From NCBI GenBank assembly GCA_039654915.1, contig CM077597.1:89220001-89284000 (forward strand): a stretch of DNA of 64,000 nt, read 5' to 3'. Source of the DNA: Aquilaria yunnanensis. Taxonomy: Eukaryota; Streptophyta; Magnoliopsida; Malvales; Thymelaeaceae. A program made the translations under genes and the position numbers. Of this stretch, positions 26,154 to 38,461 are shown piece after piece. Position 1 is the first letter of the stretch. Each line of letters begins with the position of its first letter. The notes under the pieces were generated by a model that had not been told where the DNA came from, did no database searches, and worked only from the letters and a program-made list of their open reading frames with translations.

Positions 26154-29100
26154 CTATTCATTACCACCTGATTCATCTGCAAATAGTTCCTCTAGCCAAT
26201 AAAGAACATTCACATAGTGGATGAGGGGCGAGCTTGCCTTTGTCCGATTTAGGACCCCCGATAGAACAAACAAAAAAAAAACATTGGGATGTTAATAATT
26301 GCATCAATTAAACCTATGCTTTTCAACTGTTGTCAAAGTGTACTAACCTTGAGATTTGAAAATTTGTATGGCGTTGGTCAACCATCGGTTAATAGCGTAA
26401 AAAAATATTTCACTTTAAATAATAATAATAATTGTAATAATGATGATGATGATGATAATAATGATAATGATACATTTTAATTCAATCTACTTAGTTACTC
26501 TTGAAAGTTTAAATTATCATTTTTTTCTTTATATAAAAGTGAAGTAGTTTTTTTCTAATGTCTACTAATGGTTGATTAATGGTGTAAAGAAAATAGTGAG
26601 AAAGGTTAAGACTTAATTGTAATGAGGCATGCACCTTTTTATTGTACTGCCTGTCTCCCTGATACTTTTCTACCAAAATGTCCCATGCCTTTTGTGCAGA
26701 GTTTGCTCCAACAATCATTTGATACAACTCTTTCTTTGTTAATGATTGTTGAAGAATGGATAGAGCTTGGGCATCTCTTTTCTTTTCTTCATTTGATAAT
26801 GACCTTCCAACTCCCTCTTCGACAATCTCCCATAGATCTTGTGATACTAAAAACGTCTTCATTGCTACACTCCAAAGATCATAGTCTTGCCCCGAGAATT
26901 GCAATAGATTTAATGGTTGAGCTGTGTCCATCACTGGGGTTGAAGAAGATGCTGCCAAATGGGGCAACGCCTAGTGTACATAAAGAAGCCGATCAATAAA
27001 GGTAAAAGCTTGAAAAGTTTCGCCCATGTTTAAAGTCTTCAATTTTATCTTTCATAACATCTTCTTATCTACCATGGATGTATTAATAGTCAAATGATTC
27101 TAATTACTATATTATTTTTTATTACATGCGATATTTAAATGCAACGCAAGTGCTTAAATACTAGTAAAATTCAAGTACCATCACCTATTATATATCTATA
27201 ATAAGAGAAGAACCATAATATATGTCTTAAAGAACTAGCTAGTACATGTATTTTTACCGAAGGAAATGAATGATAATTGATTTGGGAGGCTACCTCTGTT
27301 TTCCCATAGAAACCTCTGTTCAGCTCGTCAGGCATGATTCTGGTGTTGTTTTTGGGGCATGCTTCAATTCCCAGAGAGCTCAATGAAGGGAAGATGCAAT
27401 GATGGCCCACCGGGGCAAAGCATAGGAGAGATGGTAGTTTAACAAGTGACAATTTCCTTAGCTTGGGGAACTCCAATTTTGAACTCTGATGATATTTGAC
27501 ACCCGCATGTGCTTCCTGATCTGTGAATATCTGTGTTAAAGAAGCTGAGTATGCTACTATGAAGCTCTTGAGTTTTGGAAACTGCACAAGGCCGACAGGG
27601 AACACACTTTTTAACTGCCTGCAAAACGTGATTTCGATTTCGGCCAAGTTAGGGAAGTATGCAGGACGGTATTGAGTTCGAGTTTCTGCTGGTATTAAAC
27701 TAGAAGGTTCATCATCTTCAATCATGTGCTCCAGTTCATTACAGAAAGTTATGCTCAGATGCTTCAGTTGGGGAATGTTTCGAACACTTGTCGGCGTGAA
27801 GACATATCTCAGATTGACTCTGTGGAGTTCTAGGTGAGCAAGATTTTGCATTCCGATGACCTGGCCATGTCCCCTCCATAAAGCTGTCAATTTAAGCCCT
27901 TCTCCCAGTCTTAGATGCTTTAGGCTTGAAAGATAAGGGTCACCTTCATGATCAAATAATTCAGTAGAACTTGTCACCATAAAACGTGACAAACTTGCTG
28001 ACTTTTCTCTTAAAGCGGAGTAGATTTCTTCTTCCAGGTTCTGTTTCCCACAGAATTGTAAGTTCAGTCTCTGGACAAAAGAATTAAAGAAAAGGTCAAA
28101 AAAAAAAGTTTTTTGAGTTCATGTTGAACGAATTCTGCTAAACATTTAGAACTACAACGGACCTGACTACATAAGAAAATATACGGAAACAGAATGATGA
28201 TGAATACCTTTAATCTTGGATGATCATGTTTCTTCAGGGTGACAACGAAAGGTTCTAGCTCAGCACATGCAGTTACGTCTAACTCTTCTAGAGGTGCCTC
28301 TAAATTGTCTGCTCCTTTTCTGATCCTCCTCAGAGCTGGTAAATTGTTAAAACACAAGCGCTTTAACTCTGGGAGCACAAAGGCATGAGTTTGCAGGTTA
28401 CTTGCCTCCCCATTACACATGAAGACATGCCGTAAATCATGGCACCCCTTTATTTCAAGCTCTCTCAACTGTGGAAGACCTTTGGCCAAGGAGTCTGGGA
28501 AAACATATTCCAGTCTATAACATGATTCTATCTTTACGGCCATCAACTTGGGCAAGCACAGGGACTTAACAACAGGGTCTTCTTTGAAAATCGACTTCAA
28601 TTTGTCACAATCAAATATGTGGAGGATTTCTAGTTCGTTTAGGCCTTCAACAACATAGGTGGGAAACAGATATTCATGTAGTTTACAAGAGTTTATAACC
28701 ATAACCTTGAGCTTTTCAAGGCTTATATGTGCTTCCCCCTTACACAGGCAAGACATCCAACCTAAGTTCCGCAGCTCCAAGTTGGTTAGATTTGGGAATC
28801 CAAGGATTGGTTTCATCTGGTTTGTTGTCTCGATGCTACAACCTTCCATATCTTCTTGTACTTCCTTCAATTTTGTTGCATCCACAAGGCATTCCAAGTA
28901 GCAGCTTTCGAGTTTGAGGACCTCCAATTGATTCACGCCATTCAGTTCAAGGGGTTTTATCGTCGGGACGTAAGAAGACACCTTTATGTCAACCTTAGTC
29001 ATATGTAGCTCTTCAAGTTTGGAAAGTTGTCCTATCCAATCAAGAGATACCAATGCAGGAAGGTTCACATAAGACAGCTCCAGCAACTTTAGGCTACGCA

Positions 29101-31231
29101 GTTTGCCTAATACATCTGGTGGCTCATCAATGTCGCAAGAAAAGACGCATAGAATCTCAAGATTACTCAACTTCCCCAAGGAAGGAAGGTCCTTCAATTT
29201 GTAACCTTGCAACTGTAATGTCCGAAGGTCTGTCAAATGTTGAAGTCCTTCTAGTGATAAACATTTTCGTGTTGTATCCTTCTGAGAACTGGAGTGAGAT
29301 ATGTTATTGGAGCGATCCAACAGGAACAAAACCTTGAGGCTCTTCATCCCTCTGAAAACTGAAGTGACATATGTTGTTGGATCCTTGCCCTTTTCTTCTT
29401 CTTCTTCTTCTTTGGTGAAGGCAATCATGTTTTCAAGCTTTGTACATTCCAATGCATCATGACCGAGAATGTCCTTCAATTGTTTATTGCTTACAAAGGC
29501 TGTGGAAAGCGAAGGAAAGATGTCAAGAAAATCATTGCTATTAGATCCTGCTAGCATTTTCTGACCATCTTGTTCAGCTATCCAATGAGCAAGCCTGCGA
29601 AACAAGCCAGGCATCTTGACAACCTGATCTTCGTGAACTTCCAACAACGAATAAGATTGGAGATCGAAGATTATGCCATGTATTTTTCTCCTTGCCTCGT
29701 GGATGGAAAAACTCTGAAATGATTGAAGGGCTCCATATGCATATCTTGTCAACTGTTCAAATGTAGCGCAGTAATCTTCAGGAAAGTGGGAACACAGTGT
29801 GAAAAATGACTTACTTTCTTGGTCGCTCAAGTAATCATAATGGAGCTTTAGATATTTGAATACATCTTCGTTGACCTCTCTCACTAAATCCTGGGCAGAG
29901 GTTTCGAATGATCGTAGCTTCTGTAATTCCTGGTCTATAGTTACAACTGAGAAAGGCAAACCTTGAGATGCTTCAACTATCTCCTTTTCCCAAGTCTTAA
30001 GTTTCTTCTCTGCATGACCACTTTGGGGGTCGACCCCCAAAAAACTTATTGACAGCCGATCCTTAATTCTCAAAATTATGTCTTCGTACCATTCCCTTAC
30101 TTCCTGTATGGTAAGGCCATTGAGTTGAATAGTTGCGTGACAACCGATGCCGGCACAGACTTGGGGAAGACAAGTGATGACAAGAATTTTGCAGCGTTGG
30201 CCATATGGAATTCCTCCTAAAGCTTCAAGTTTAGGCTTTTTCCACCAAACATCATCGAGGATGATTAAAATCTTCTTCCCTTCATCCAATTTTTTATTTA
30301 ATCTGGATTTAGCGCTCAGTGGAGTATCTTCCACCCCAAGTAAGGCAGCCATCTGATGCCAAATCTTGTCCCCACCCGGCTCAGACCGCTCCCTGCTATG
30401 TGAATCAATCATCAAAACCTGATCAAAAAGTCGAGATCTTTGAGCTTTCCGAGCCACCAGTTTCGCCAATGTCGTCTTGCCAACTCCTCGGACACCAACC
30501 AATCCAATCAAGTTCACCTCTTGATCCTCTAGGGCCACCAACATCTGACAAGCAGCTCGTTCCACAGACTTGGATATACAGAAAAAGCCATCAGCAGGCA
30601 ACTCTAGACCGTCTGATTGGTTATTATTGACAGTGGCACTTGCCGATGGATACCGTCTTGACATATGCTGCTCAAATTTTTGTATAAAATCTGATAACAT
30701 TTCCCTCCTCCCTGATACTCTAGCCATCTCCCCTTCAAGCTGGTGTAGGCGCTTGTTGTGCTTCCATTGAAAACGCCTCTTCGGCCGAGCCAGCAGTTCG
30801 TCTTTCTCGTTCTTGATGTCTACGAGCTGGGCCTGCAACTCGACCAGCCACCCCCGTAGTTGGGCCTTTATGCTTTCCCGGTCATTGACAGTGGCACTTA
30901 AAATCTCTTGCTCACTTCTTTTTATCAACTCTAATACTCTAGCCATCTCCCCTTCAAGCTGGTGCAGGCGCTTGTTGTGCTTCCATTGAAAACGCCTCTT
31001 CGGCTGTGCCGACAGTTCGTCTTTCTCGTTCTTGATGTCTACAAGCAAGGCATGCCACTTGGCCAGCGTCCCCTGTGGTCGGGCCTCATCGCTTTCCTGG
31101 CCGTCGCCGTCGGATTGGGGCGGCTTGATGCTCTCTTCAGCAGCTTGTTTAGTATTGCTGCTGCTACAACAGAGCTCACGGAAGCTCTGCCTCCATCCTG
31201 CAATATTTCTCTGCCGCCGATCTGCCTCCAT
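26154..31231 (-). CDS. NLR2: CC-NB-ARC-LRR receptor with duplicated coiled-coil module and Gag-like C-terminus
   Basis: Exons 31231-28208, 28070-27294, 26970-26635 and 26237-26154, all phase 0 with GT-AG borders, give about 1406 residues. The N-terminus holds two near-identical modules (about residues 59-99 and 132-172, each with VDIKNEKDEL and FQWKHNKRLHQLEGEMARV); NLR1 has one. Then come the P-loop (GVRGVGKTT, about 246-254), kinase-2 (LIILDDVW, about 322-329), GLPF (about 424-427) and leucine-rich repeats across exons 1-2. Exon 3 is the DUF4219/UBN2 domain. The MHD position reads MPG (about 540-542), a strong departure from the consensus. This is the best-preserved copy and sits head-to-head with pseudogene NLR3. 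Function as an intracellular immune receptor is by family. Activity with an altered MHD is uncertain. Confidence 0.85.
26635..26970 (-). other. Exon 3 of NLR2: DUF4219/UBN2 copia-Gag-like domain
   Basis: The exon encodes 112 residues between acceptor CTAG/GCGTTG and donor AAAAAG/GTGCAT. It contains the DUF4219 stretch (GQDYDLWSVAMKTFLVSQDL) and the UBN2 stretch (AQALSILQQSLTKKEL, then AWDILVEKYQGD). No stop or frameshift is present. Phase and borders equal those in NLR1 and NLR3. Confidence 0.87.
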
Positions 31232-31603
31232 TCAGTTTTCATGAGATAAGAACCGAAGCATCGATGATGATGCTTTTAGCTTTCCTGCAAGTTCTTTTGT
31301 TTTGTTTTCTTTCAGGTAATCCTGGTATGTAAGAAATTTGTAACATCTTCTTTTAGCTCAATGATGAAACGAGTGGCCACAGTTACTTTTTCCGGGAAAA
31401 ACAAAAGGAAAAGCCTATCTCATGATGAAGTGCGTCACTGTTTTTGTCGACTTTTCTTTAATTATGCATATGGTAAAACTTATGAATATTTATTATTGTA
31501 ATTATAGGAAACATTGCACAAACCACTAAAATGTAAAATAAATAAATAAATAAACATAAATAACATAATGAGAAAATCTAATAAAACAGAAATAAAATTC
31601 ATA

Positions 31604-32015
31604 CACCCATTGTCCTAAAATATTTGCACTTTTCCTATTTTTTTTGTCCTAAAATGTTTATCACCTTTATATATTCTATATTTCTTCTAAATTTTATCAT
31701 TGTCTTTTAAGTAGCTTATATATGTGAATGTGCTATTAAGTAGCAGAAAACATGAAAACCGGAACTAAATTTATTCAAACTTTCGAGTTGCTTGAAATTT
31801 GCTTCTAAGACGTGTATTATTAGGAATACTTATGGTTTTTTTAATCCGAAGTTAGTACAATAAGTTTTGAATTTTTAGAAGGACTGGAAAGTAATTTTGT
31901 TATTTATAATTAGAAATTTTCGGAAAGAATAAATAATATATTCGTGTCACAACATTCATAATTTTAATTTACAAACACTGAAAAATGACTAATATACATT
32001 TTGGAGTAGACGGAG
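31604..32015. mobile_element. Stowaway-like MITE upstream of NLR2
   Basis: Orthologous to the MITE at 11635-12020. It is flanked by TA (31602-31603 and 32016-32017) and its right end is GGAGTAGACGGAG. The left terminus has decayed. Confidence 0.6.
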
Positions 32016-32839
32016 TAGTATAAATGATAAAATGAGACCAAAATGGTCTTATCATAATTTACATAAAATGCATAATTATTTTTTTAAAACAATGTACATA
32101 ATTATTTTAGGTAAATTTAAGTGTGAAACATTTGTAGCATAAACCTTAGAATAATAGAAAATAAAATTCGGAGTTCAAAGTGAGTTCGAAAATGGAATCA
32201 ATCAAACATTCTTTAAAATAAAAAATTAACACAGGCTTTAAAATAAAAAATCTATATAAAACATTAAAGCGGAAGAAGGTTACAGTTCTTCGATACGTGT
32301 GTGCTTTGGGGTTAATATCGAGTTCGGGCCTCCAGTTTTTTAATTTGTTGCGGTCTGTACCCTGTTGTCTGTCGGTTTAAATTTGTATTTCCATGCGTAT
32401 GTGGACACGTGAGCAATGGAATGATTGTGCTGCCGCCTTCCTATATGTACTGCAGATGCATTTAAGTCCGTTGTCTTTTCCTTTTTCCAATCATATCCCA
32501 CGTATTAAAATGGCTGTTTCTGTTTTTTTTTTTAAATCTTTTTGGGCGAATTCTGGTGTACACCTATTATGATAATAGATGCCGTTAGTTGAGAGTTTTA
32601 AAAATATTAATTAGGTAGAGTTAAGATTTGTTAAGATAATAATTTGATAATTTTTTAAATTTTAAATTTCTTTTATTTATGGCAATCAAGGTGTCAAAGG
32701 TCAACAAATCAAACAGAATAATTCAATAAAAGCAGTTCCTTCGCTTCGCTCTCCAGAAATCGTTGATGAGAAATGTACAAATCAAGAAGGTGTTTCTTAT
32801 TTATGGCATCCAATCGCAAGCGTTTCTTATCTATGGCAT

Positions 32840-33050
32840 CCAATTGACTGCGGGAATGGTGTTTCTGACAAGCTCACTCACCGGCGGGATCTGCATGACG
32901 GCGCTGTTGGGGATGAATGTGTTGGGTGGAGTAATCGTGTACGGTGACAACTTCGGCAGCGTGAAGGTCGTCTCCACTGTGCTGTGCATTTAGGGGTTTT
33001 CGTCGTACGTCTACGGAATGTGTGTAAAGATGAAGAGAGAAAAGGCAGCA
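32840..33050 (+). pseudogene. Captured purine-permease-like (PUP) C-terminal fragment
   Basis: The frame reads a hydrophobic segment with LTGGICMTALLGMNVLGG, then VIVYGDNF and VKVVSTVLC, an in-frame TAG, and GFSSYVYG. The layout matches the last membrane helices of plant purine permeases, where a Trp codon normally stands at the stop (TGG to TAG). It lies inside the Pack-MULE, lacks the rest of the gene, and is followed by a basic/Gly-Ala tail. PUPs move purines and cytokinins across membranes; this fragment cannot. Identification is from motif memory only. Confidence 0.5.
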
Positions 33051-33648
33051 GCCGGTGGTGGTGCCTCGACGACGGAGTCCGAGATGGTTGAGATAATTGT
33101 GGCTCCCCCGTCGCCTGAATTCGCTGATGACCGGAAGTGGTTTGTTGCTTTATCTCCAAAATTCGTTTTGCATTCTCCATTGTTCTCTGTTTTTCACTCT
33201 ATTGTTATTGTATCGGGTTTAAGAGGGGAGCCAATACTATTTAGAGGATATGCTACTGGATTTGAACAAGTTTCCAACTGTGATTGATTTTCCGTATCTA
33301 AGGTTAGTGTTCTAAGTTTTCTGGGCAGTTTAATACATATTCTATACAGTTTAATACATTTCATTTCCAGTTTAACACATCCCACACAGATTAATACTAT
33401 TCACTTACAGTTTAATACATATCCTACACAATTTAATACATATCCCACACAGTTTAATACAATTCACTTACAATGTCATTTTCTTGTGTAATAATTTGCC
33501 GCACAGATTAATACATTTGACTTCCGGTTTAATTTATTTCACATATAGTCTAATACATAACCTAAAGAATTTAATACAATTCACTTTCAATTTATTACGT
33601 TATGCACACACATGTAGTTTAATACAAAACACATATAGTCTAATACAA

Positions 33649-33673
33649 CACACACACACACACACACACACAC
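33649..33673. repeat. (CA)n microsatellite
   Basis: About twelve CA units within the TTTAATACA-rich part of the MULE. Confidence 0.9.
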
Positions 33674-34391
33674 ATTATGTTTTTTACAAACCCAAAATCA
33701 TACAAATAAAATCCATAAAATATATTTGTATTTTTTATAAACCCAAAATCCTACAAACGAAACTCAAAAGCATACATACATATTTGTATTTTTTACAAAC
33801 TCAGAATCATACAAATAAAATCTAGGAGCATATATAAATGAAACTAAATTTTTTATATGTTAAATTGACAACCAATTGTATGAAACTGATATTTGAATGT
33901 ATGCCACTATCAGAATATATTTCATTATGCAAAAAAAAAAAAAATAATGAATAAACTTGTTTTTAAATTATTTGCATATTTATCATATTATATTTATTTG
34001 TTCCATTAGTATTATCTTTTCAAATGAATTCAAATTTAAAACTTTCCATAGTTAAAAATTTGAATAAGTTTAATATATTCCATAATTATCCTAATTAAAT
34101 ATGACTTATCCTAATAAATAAAAGTTACTATTTATACTTAAAACTAACAGAAACTTAATGGTGTTAAGTAAGCGCTTGTACACCTAGGTAAATAGTCTCA
34201 AGGCTCATCTTTTTGTTTTCCCCCTTTATTGGTGTTAGTCCTATGGAATAGGAACTTGTATTTATGGTAGTATTCCATTATTGTGGTGGATGTCTGCGTT
34301 GCGATGGATGTTGTTGTTTTCGGGGATAAATTGATTTTCAAAAGGTATTTATTGGGTCAATTCAGGTAAATTCATTGCTAAGTTCAGCTCT

Positions 34392-35950
34392 GTACAGGTG
34401 AGGTTTTTATATTAAACATTTATATATATGTAAATCAAGGAAGGGAAATTATTGGACCCACTAAATTATCATGTATCAAAATTTGCAATTAATGAATACT
34501 TGTTACTATGGATAAATTGCATGGTTAGACTCTATTATTCTAGTTTTAACCTCAATCTCCAACTTATACTTTTTAACTCTCTAATTTTAGTTAAACATTT
34601 CATTTTAAATTTTTAGATGACGGAATTCGTTAGTTTAAACAGAAAATGCTACATCAGCATAAAATTGTAGGGTAAAATTTTGATTTTAATCTCTGAAAAC
34701 ATTTCCCTTTAACAAAGAATTCCTAAAACATTGAAATCTAACAAAAAACTCCCTTGCTCATCTCCACCTCCTCTCAGCCTTCCTAGATTCAGACTTGCAG
34801 GAATCGAGAAATCACAATTCGAATGGTGCTTCGAATGAATTAATTGGTGCTTTGAACAAGTCAATGAATAAATTGGTGCTTTGAACAAACCAACTAATGC
34901 TTGAACGAATCAACAAATTAATTGATGCTTCGAACGATGGACCTCGAGATGGCGATAGAGGTCGTGGCGGAGTGGAGGCGCTTAGAATGGTGGCGATGGG
35001 CAGGCGCGGAGCAATGGCGCTTCAAACGGTGGCAACTGTTGAAATCGCAAATCACCGGATGAAATCAACGGCTGAAATCACAAATCGTAACGGTTGAAAT
35101 CGCCGGGCTAGCACGATTCGGAGCGAGAGTGCAGATCTCCGATGGACGAACGACGATGACACTTCTTCGAATCAAACGATGGTGCTCTTCTAATGTCCAT
35201 CCCTTCGTTTCAATTCTCCGACGAAATCATTGCCGAATCATCCCAGACGCCCCAACTTATCTTCCTCTCCGCTGCCATCATTTCCCATCGCCATCGTGAT
35301 TAGGTTTCGGTGAGTCAGCACACTACCGTCACTCCATTCGTCCCCGACGGGTATAGATCACTGTCAAGTCACTTGGAGTCACTTCGATTCTCTCATCAAG
35401 GGAGTTTTGATTTCCTTCTGTAGGCTGAGTCAAGGAACGAATGAGCTCGGACGAGTTGGGGAGGACGGTGGTGGCATTGATAATTAAGGTAGGTGTTGGA
35501 CCTGTTCTTGGTGACCGCCGAGGAGGCGGTGGAGCGGAGGAGGGAGAAGCAGTTGTGGGAGAGGCTGAGATGAGAAATGGAGGTTTTTGTTAGATTTTAA
35601 TGTTTTAGGAATTCTTTGTTAAAGGGAAATGTTTTCAGGGATTAAAGTCAAACTTTCCCCCTGCAATTCTATGTTGATTTGGCATTTTCTGTTTAAACTA
35701 ACGAGTTCCGCCACTTAAAGATCCAAAATGAAATATTTAATCAAGGTTAGAGAAACAAAAAGTGCAAATTGAAAGTTGGGTTAAAACTTGAATAACAATT
35801 AAAGGTTAAAAGTCTAATCGTGCAATTTAACCGTAGTAGCAAGCATTCATTAATTGCGAATTTTGATACATAATAATTTAGTGGGTTGAATAATTTCTCC
35901 TCTTTGATTTACATATATATAAATGTTTAATATGAAAGGCCCACCTGTAC
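34392..35950. mobile_element. MULE-like element with about 360-bp terminal inverted repeats
   Basis: Left TIR 34392-34752 and right TIR 35580-35950 pair over their length. The ends read GTACAGGTG, and inside are shared phrases such as TATTAAACATTTATATATAT and TTTCCCTTTAACAAAGAATT. The interior is richer in G and C, with broken coding-like text (for example VTAEEAVERRREKQLWERLR near 35500-35575), suggesting captured gene pieces I do not recognise. No target duplication was found because the arm symmetry ends here. Confidence 0.8.
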
Positions 35951-35998
35951 GGGCAATTCTCGGATTAGCCCCGGCGGACGTACGCTAGGGATGAACAC

Positions 35999-36335
35999 CC
36001 AATTCGTTTTAACTTTAGTCAATTGACTACAAAATGACTTTTTCTTATTTTTACATCTTTTTTACTTGAAACTAATTTTAATTAAAAGCCAATATTATGT
36101 AGCTACAATAATCAATTGAAAATATAATTTTTATAATCTTATTAAATTTTTATGAATTTTTCTAGTTTCAAGTCTTAAAAAAGAAAAATTCATAAAAATT
36201 TAACAACATCCTAAAAATTTACTTTCAAATTGATTATTGCATATATATAACATTGACTTTCAAATGAAATTGGTTTCACGTAAAAAAGATGAAAAAGTTT
36301 TAAAAAGTTAGTTGACTTTAGACGAAACGAATTGG
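35999..36335. mobile_element. Foldback (hairpin) MITE
   Basis: The element is nearly one palindrome. CCAATTCGTTTTAACTTTAG at the left pairs with the complement of the right end, and arms of about 165 bp meet near 36170 at CTAGTTTCAAGTC. It has no ORF. The single strand could form one long stem. Confidence 0.8.
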
Positions 36336-37299
36336 CCCGAAATGCATAATGTCCGCATATTTTTTTTTAATTTATAAAAATTTAATTTTTTTAATTTCAC
36401 ATTTAATTAAAAAATAATTATAATTTTTTCTAAAAATATTTTTGCAAAAAATTTATTCTACCCTGATTAAATAATTCTTTTCTTTTTTGTTCTCTCCTCC
36501 CCTCTCTCTCCCATTTTCTTGTTTGTTTTTTTGTTTCACAAGCTAAGGAAAATGATGTTTTAATTAGAAATTGAAGCACAATTGATTTCATATTTTACAG
36601 TAATCATGATATTTTGAATTTAAAATTAATAAGAAGATAATCACACCATTTTAGTCTTAGACACTAGACTGATAAATTTATACATTAATATAACATAGTT
36701 AGACACCAAGAAAGCAGTCATAGACACCAGAACAGTAGTCTTAGACATTAGAGGAATATATTTATACACTAATATTACATAATTAGACACCATGAAAGCA
36801 TTACTAGATATTAGTACAACAGTTTTAGATACTAGAATAGTAGTACTAGATATTAAGATGGTAGCACTGTACACTACACTAACTAATTTATGCATCAATG
36901 TAACATAAGTATATATCAGCAAAGCGGTACTAGACATCAGAATAATAATTATAGACACTAGAACAAACAGTTTTAGATACTACGTCACCCAATATATGAC
37001 ACCAATTTCATATACACTGCGCACTAAATTATAATGATACTAGCATTTTTATGTGAAAATGGAAATTTTTTTCTCTACAAAAATAACTAAAATTTTAAAA
37101 ATTATTTATTCCATGATTATAGAAATTATCTAAATTGGCAACTCCCTCCTTTAATAATAACTGCCATATCTACCCCATAATTACATATGTTTATTTAAAA
37201 TGATAACTTATCATATCTTAATAATAACTATTTAATACCGTTAATTTTATTGTTAGTGGTATACGTACATTATGGTGAACATTGTCATGTTTTTATCTG
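36336..37299. other. Centre of the inverted duplication with degenerate TAGACACTAG-type repeats
   Basis: From about 36640 to 36985, phrases such as TAGACACTAGAACAG, TTAGACATTAGA and ACACTAATATTACAT recur at irregular 20-50 bp intervals. This resembles the subterminal repeats of the 32.5 kb MULE in style. Borders of any element are unclear and no gene is seen. Confidence 0.45.
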
Positions 37300-38041
37300 T
37301 ACACGGCTGAACTTAGCAATGACTTTATATGATTGACCCAATAAATATCTTTGAAAAATCAAATTATCCCGAAGATTTCATGAACACAACTACGTCCATC
37401 GCAACGCAAACATCCACCACAATAATGGAATACTACCATAAATATAGGTTCCTGTTCCATAGGATTAACACCAATAAAGGGAGAAAACAAAAAGATTAAA
37501 AAAAAAAAACAGAAACAACCATTTTAATACGTGGGATATGATTGGCAAAAGCAAAAGGCCACGGACTTAAATGCATCTGCAGTACATGTAAGCAGGCGGC
37601 AGCACAATCATTCCATTGCTCACGTGTCCACATACGCATGGAAATACAAATTTAAACTGACAGAGAACAGGGTAGAGAACGCAACAACTGCAAAAACTGG
37701 AGGCCCGAACTCGATATTAACCCCAAAGCAAACACGTATCAAAGAACTGTAACCCTCTTCCGCTTTAATGTTTTATATAGATTTTTTATTTTAAAGCCTG
37801 TGTTAATTTTTTATTTTAAAGCATGTTTGATTGATTCCATTTTCGAACTCCCTTTGAACTCCGGATTTTATTTTCTATTATTGTAAGGTTTATGCTACAA
37901 ATGTTTCACGCTTAAATTTACCTAAAATAATTATGTACATTGTTCTTTCAAAAAATTATGTACATTGTTTTAAAAAAATAATTTTGCATTTTATGTAAAT
38001 TATGATAAGACCATTTTGGTCTCATTTTATCATTTATACTA

Positions 38042-38461
38042 CTCCTTCTACTCCAAAATATATATTAGTCATTTTTCAGTGTCTGCAAATTAAAATTATA
38101 AATGTTGTGACACGAATATATTATTTATCATTTTCGAAAATTTCTAATTATAAATAAAAAAATTACTTTCCAGTCCTTCTAAAAATTCAAAAACTATTGA
38201 ACTAATTTTGGGTTAAAAAAACCATAAGTATTCCGAATAATACACATCTTAGAAGCAAATTTCAAGCAACTCGAAAGTTTCAATAAATTTAGTTCAGGTT
38301 TTCATGTTTCTTTTCTGCTACTTAATAGCACATTCACATATATAAGCTACTTAAAAGAGAATGTTAAAATTTAGAAGAAGTTATATAAAATATGTAAAGG
38401 TGATAAACATTTTAGGACACAAAAAATAGGAAAAGTGGCAAATATTTTAGGACAGTGGGTG
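38042..38461. mobile_element. Stowaway-like MITE upstream of NLR3
   Basis: Inverted counterpart of the MITE at 31604-32015, with TA at 38040-38041 and 38462-38463. It starts CTCCTTCTACTCC. Confidence 0.6.

Larger units (their letters stand above)
32545..34206. mobile_element. Pack-MULE-like element with 9-bp target duplication and confirmed empty site
   Basis: A perfect ATCTTTTTG repeat flanks the element (32536-32544 and 34207-34215). The inverted arm near 37490 has one copy in the otherwise identical context, so it is the empty site. The ends share imperfect inverted text (GGTGTACACC near the left end, AGGTGTACA on the reverse complement of the right). Inside are a gene fragment resembling a purine permease and a run of TTTAATACA-type subterminal repeats (about 33320-33640). 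No transposase is present. Confidence 0.85.
24400..34391. repeat. Left arm of a large inverted duplication (NLR2 arm)
   Basis: The arm matches the reverse complement of about 37300-44205, gene by gene and through the flanks. Examples are CTCGATATTAACCCCAAAGC near 37705 against its complement near 32315, and GCTAAGTTCAGC near 34380 against its complement near 37305. This arm alone carries the MULE at 32545-34206. The symmetry ends about 34391/37300 on the inside and about 24400/44205 on the outside. Confidence 0.9.

Noticed and set aside
33484..33825. 113-codon plus frame with His-Thr runs
   Set aside because: It translates a (CA)n tract and TTTAATACA repeats inside the MULE.
36641..36958. 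105-codon minus frame of repeating hydrophobic residues
   Set aside because: It is a translation of the degenerate TAGACACTAG repeats, not a membrane protein gene.
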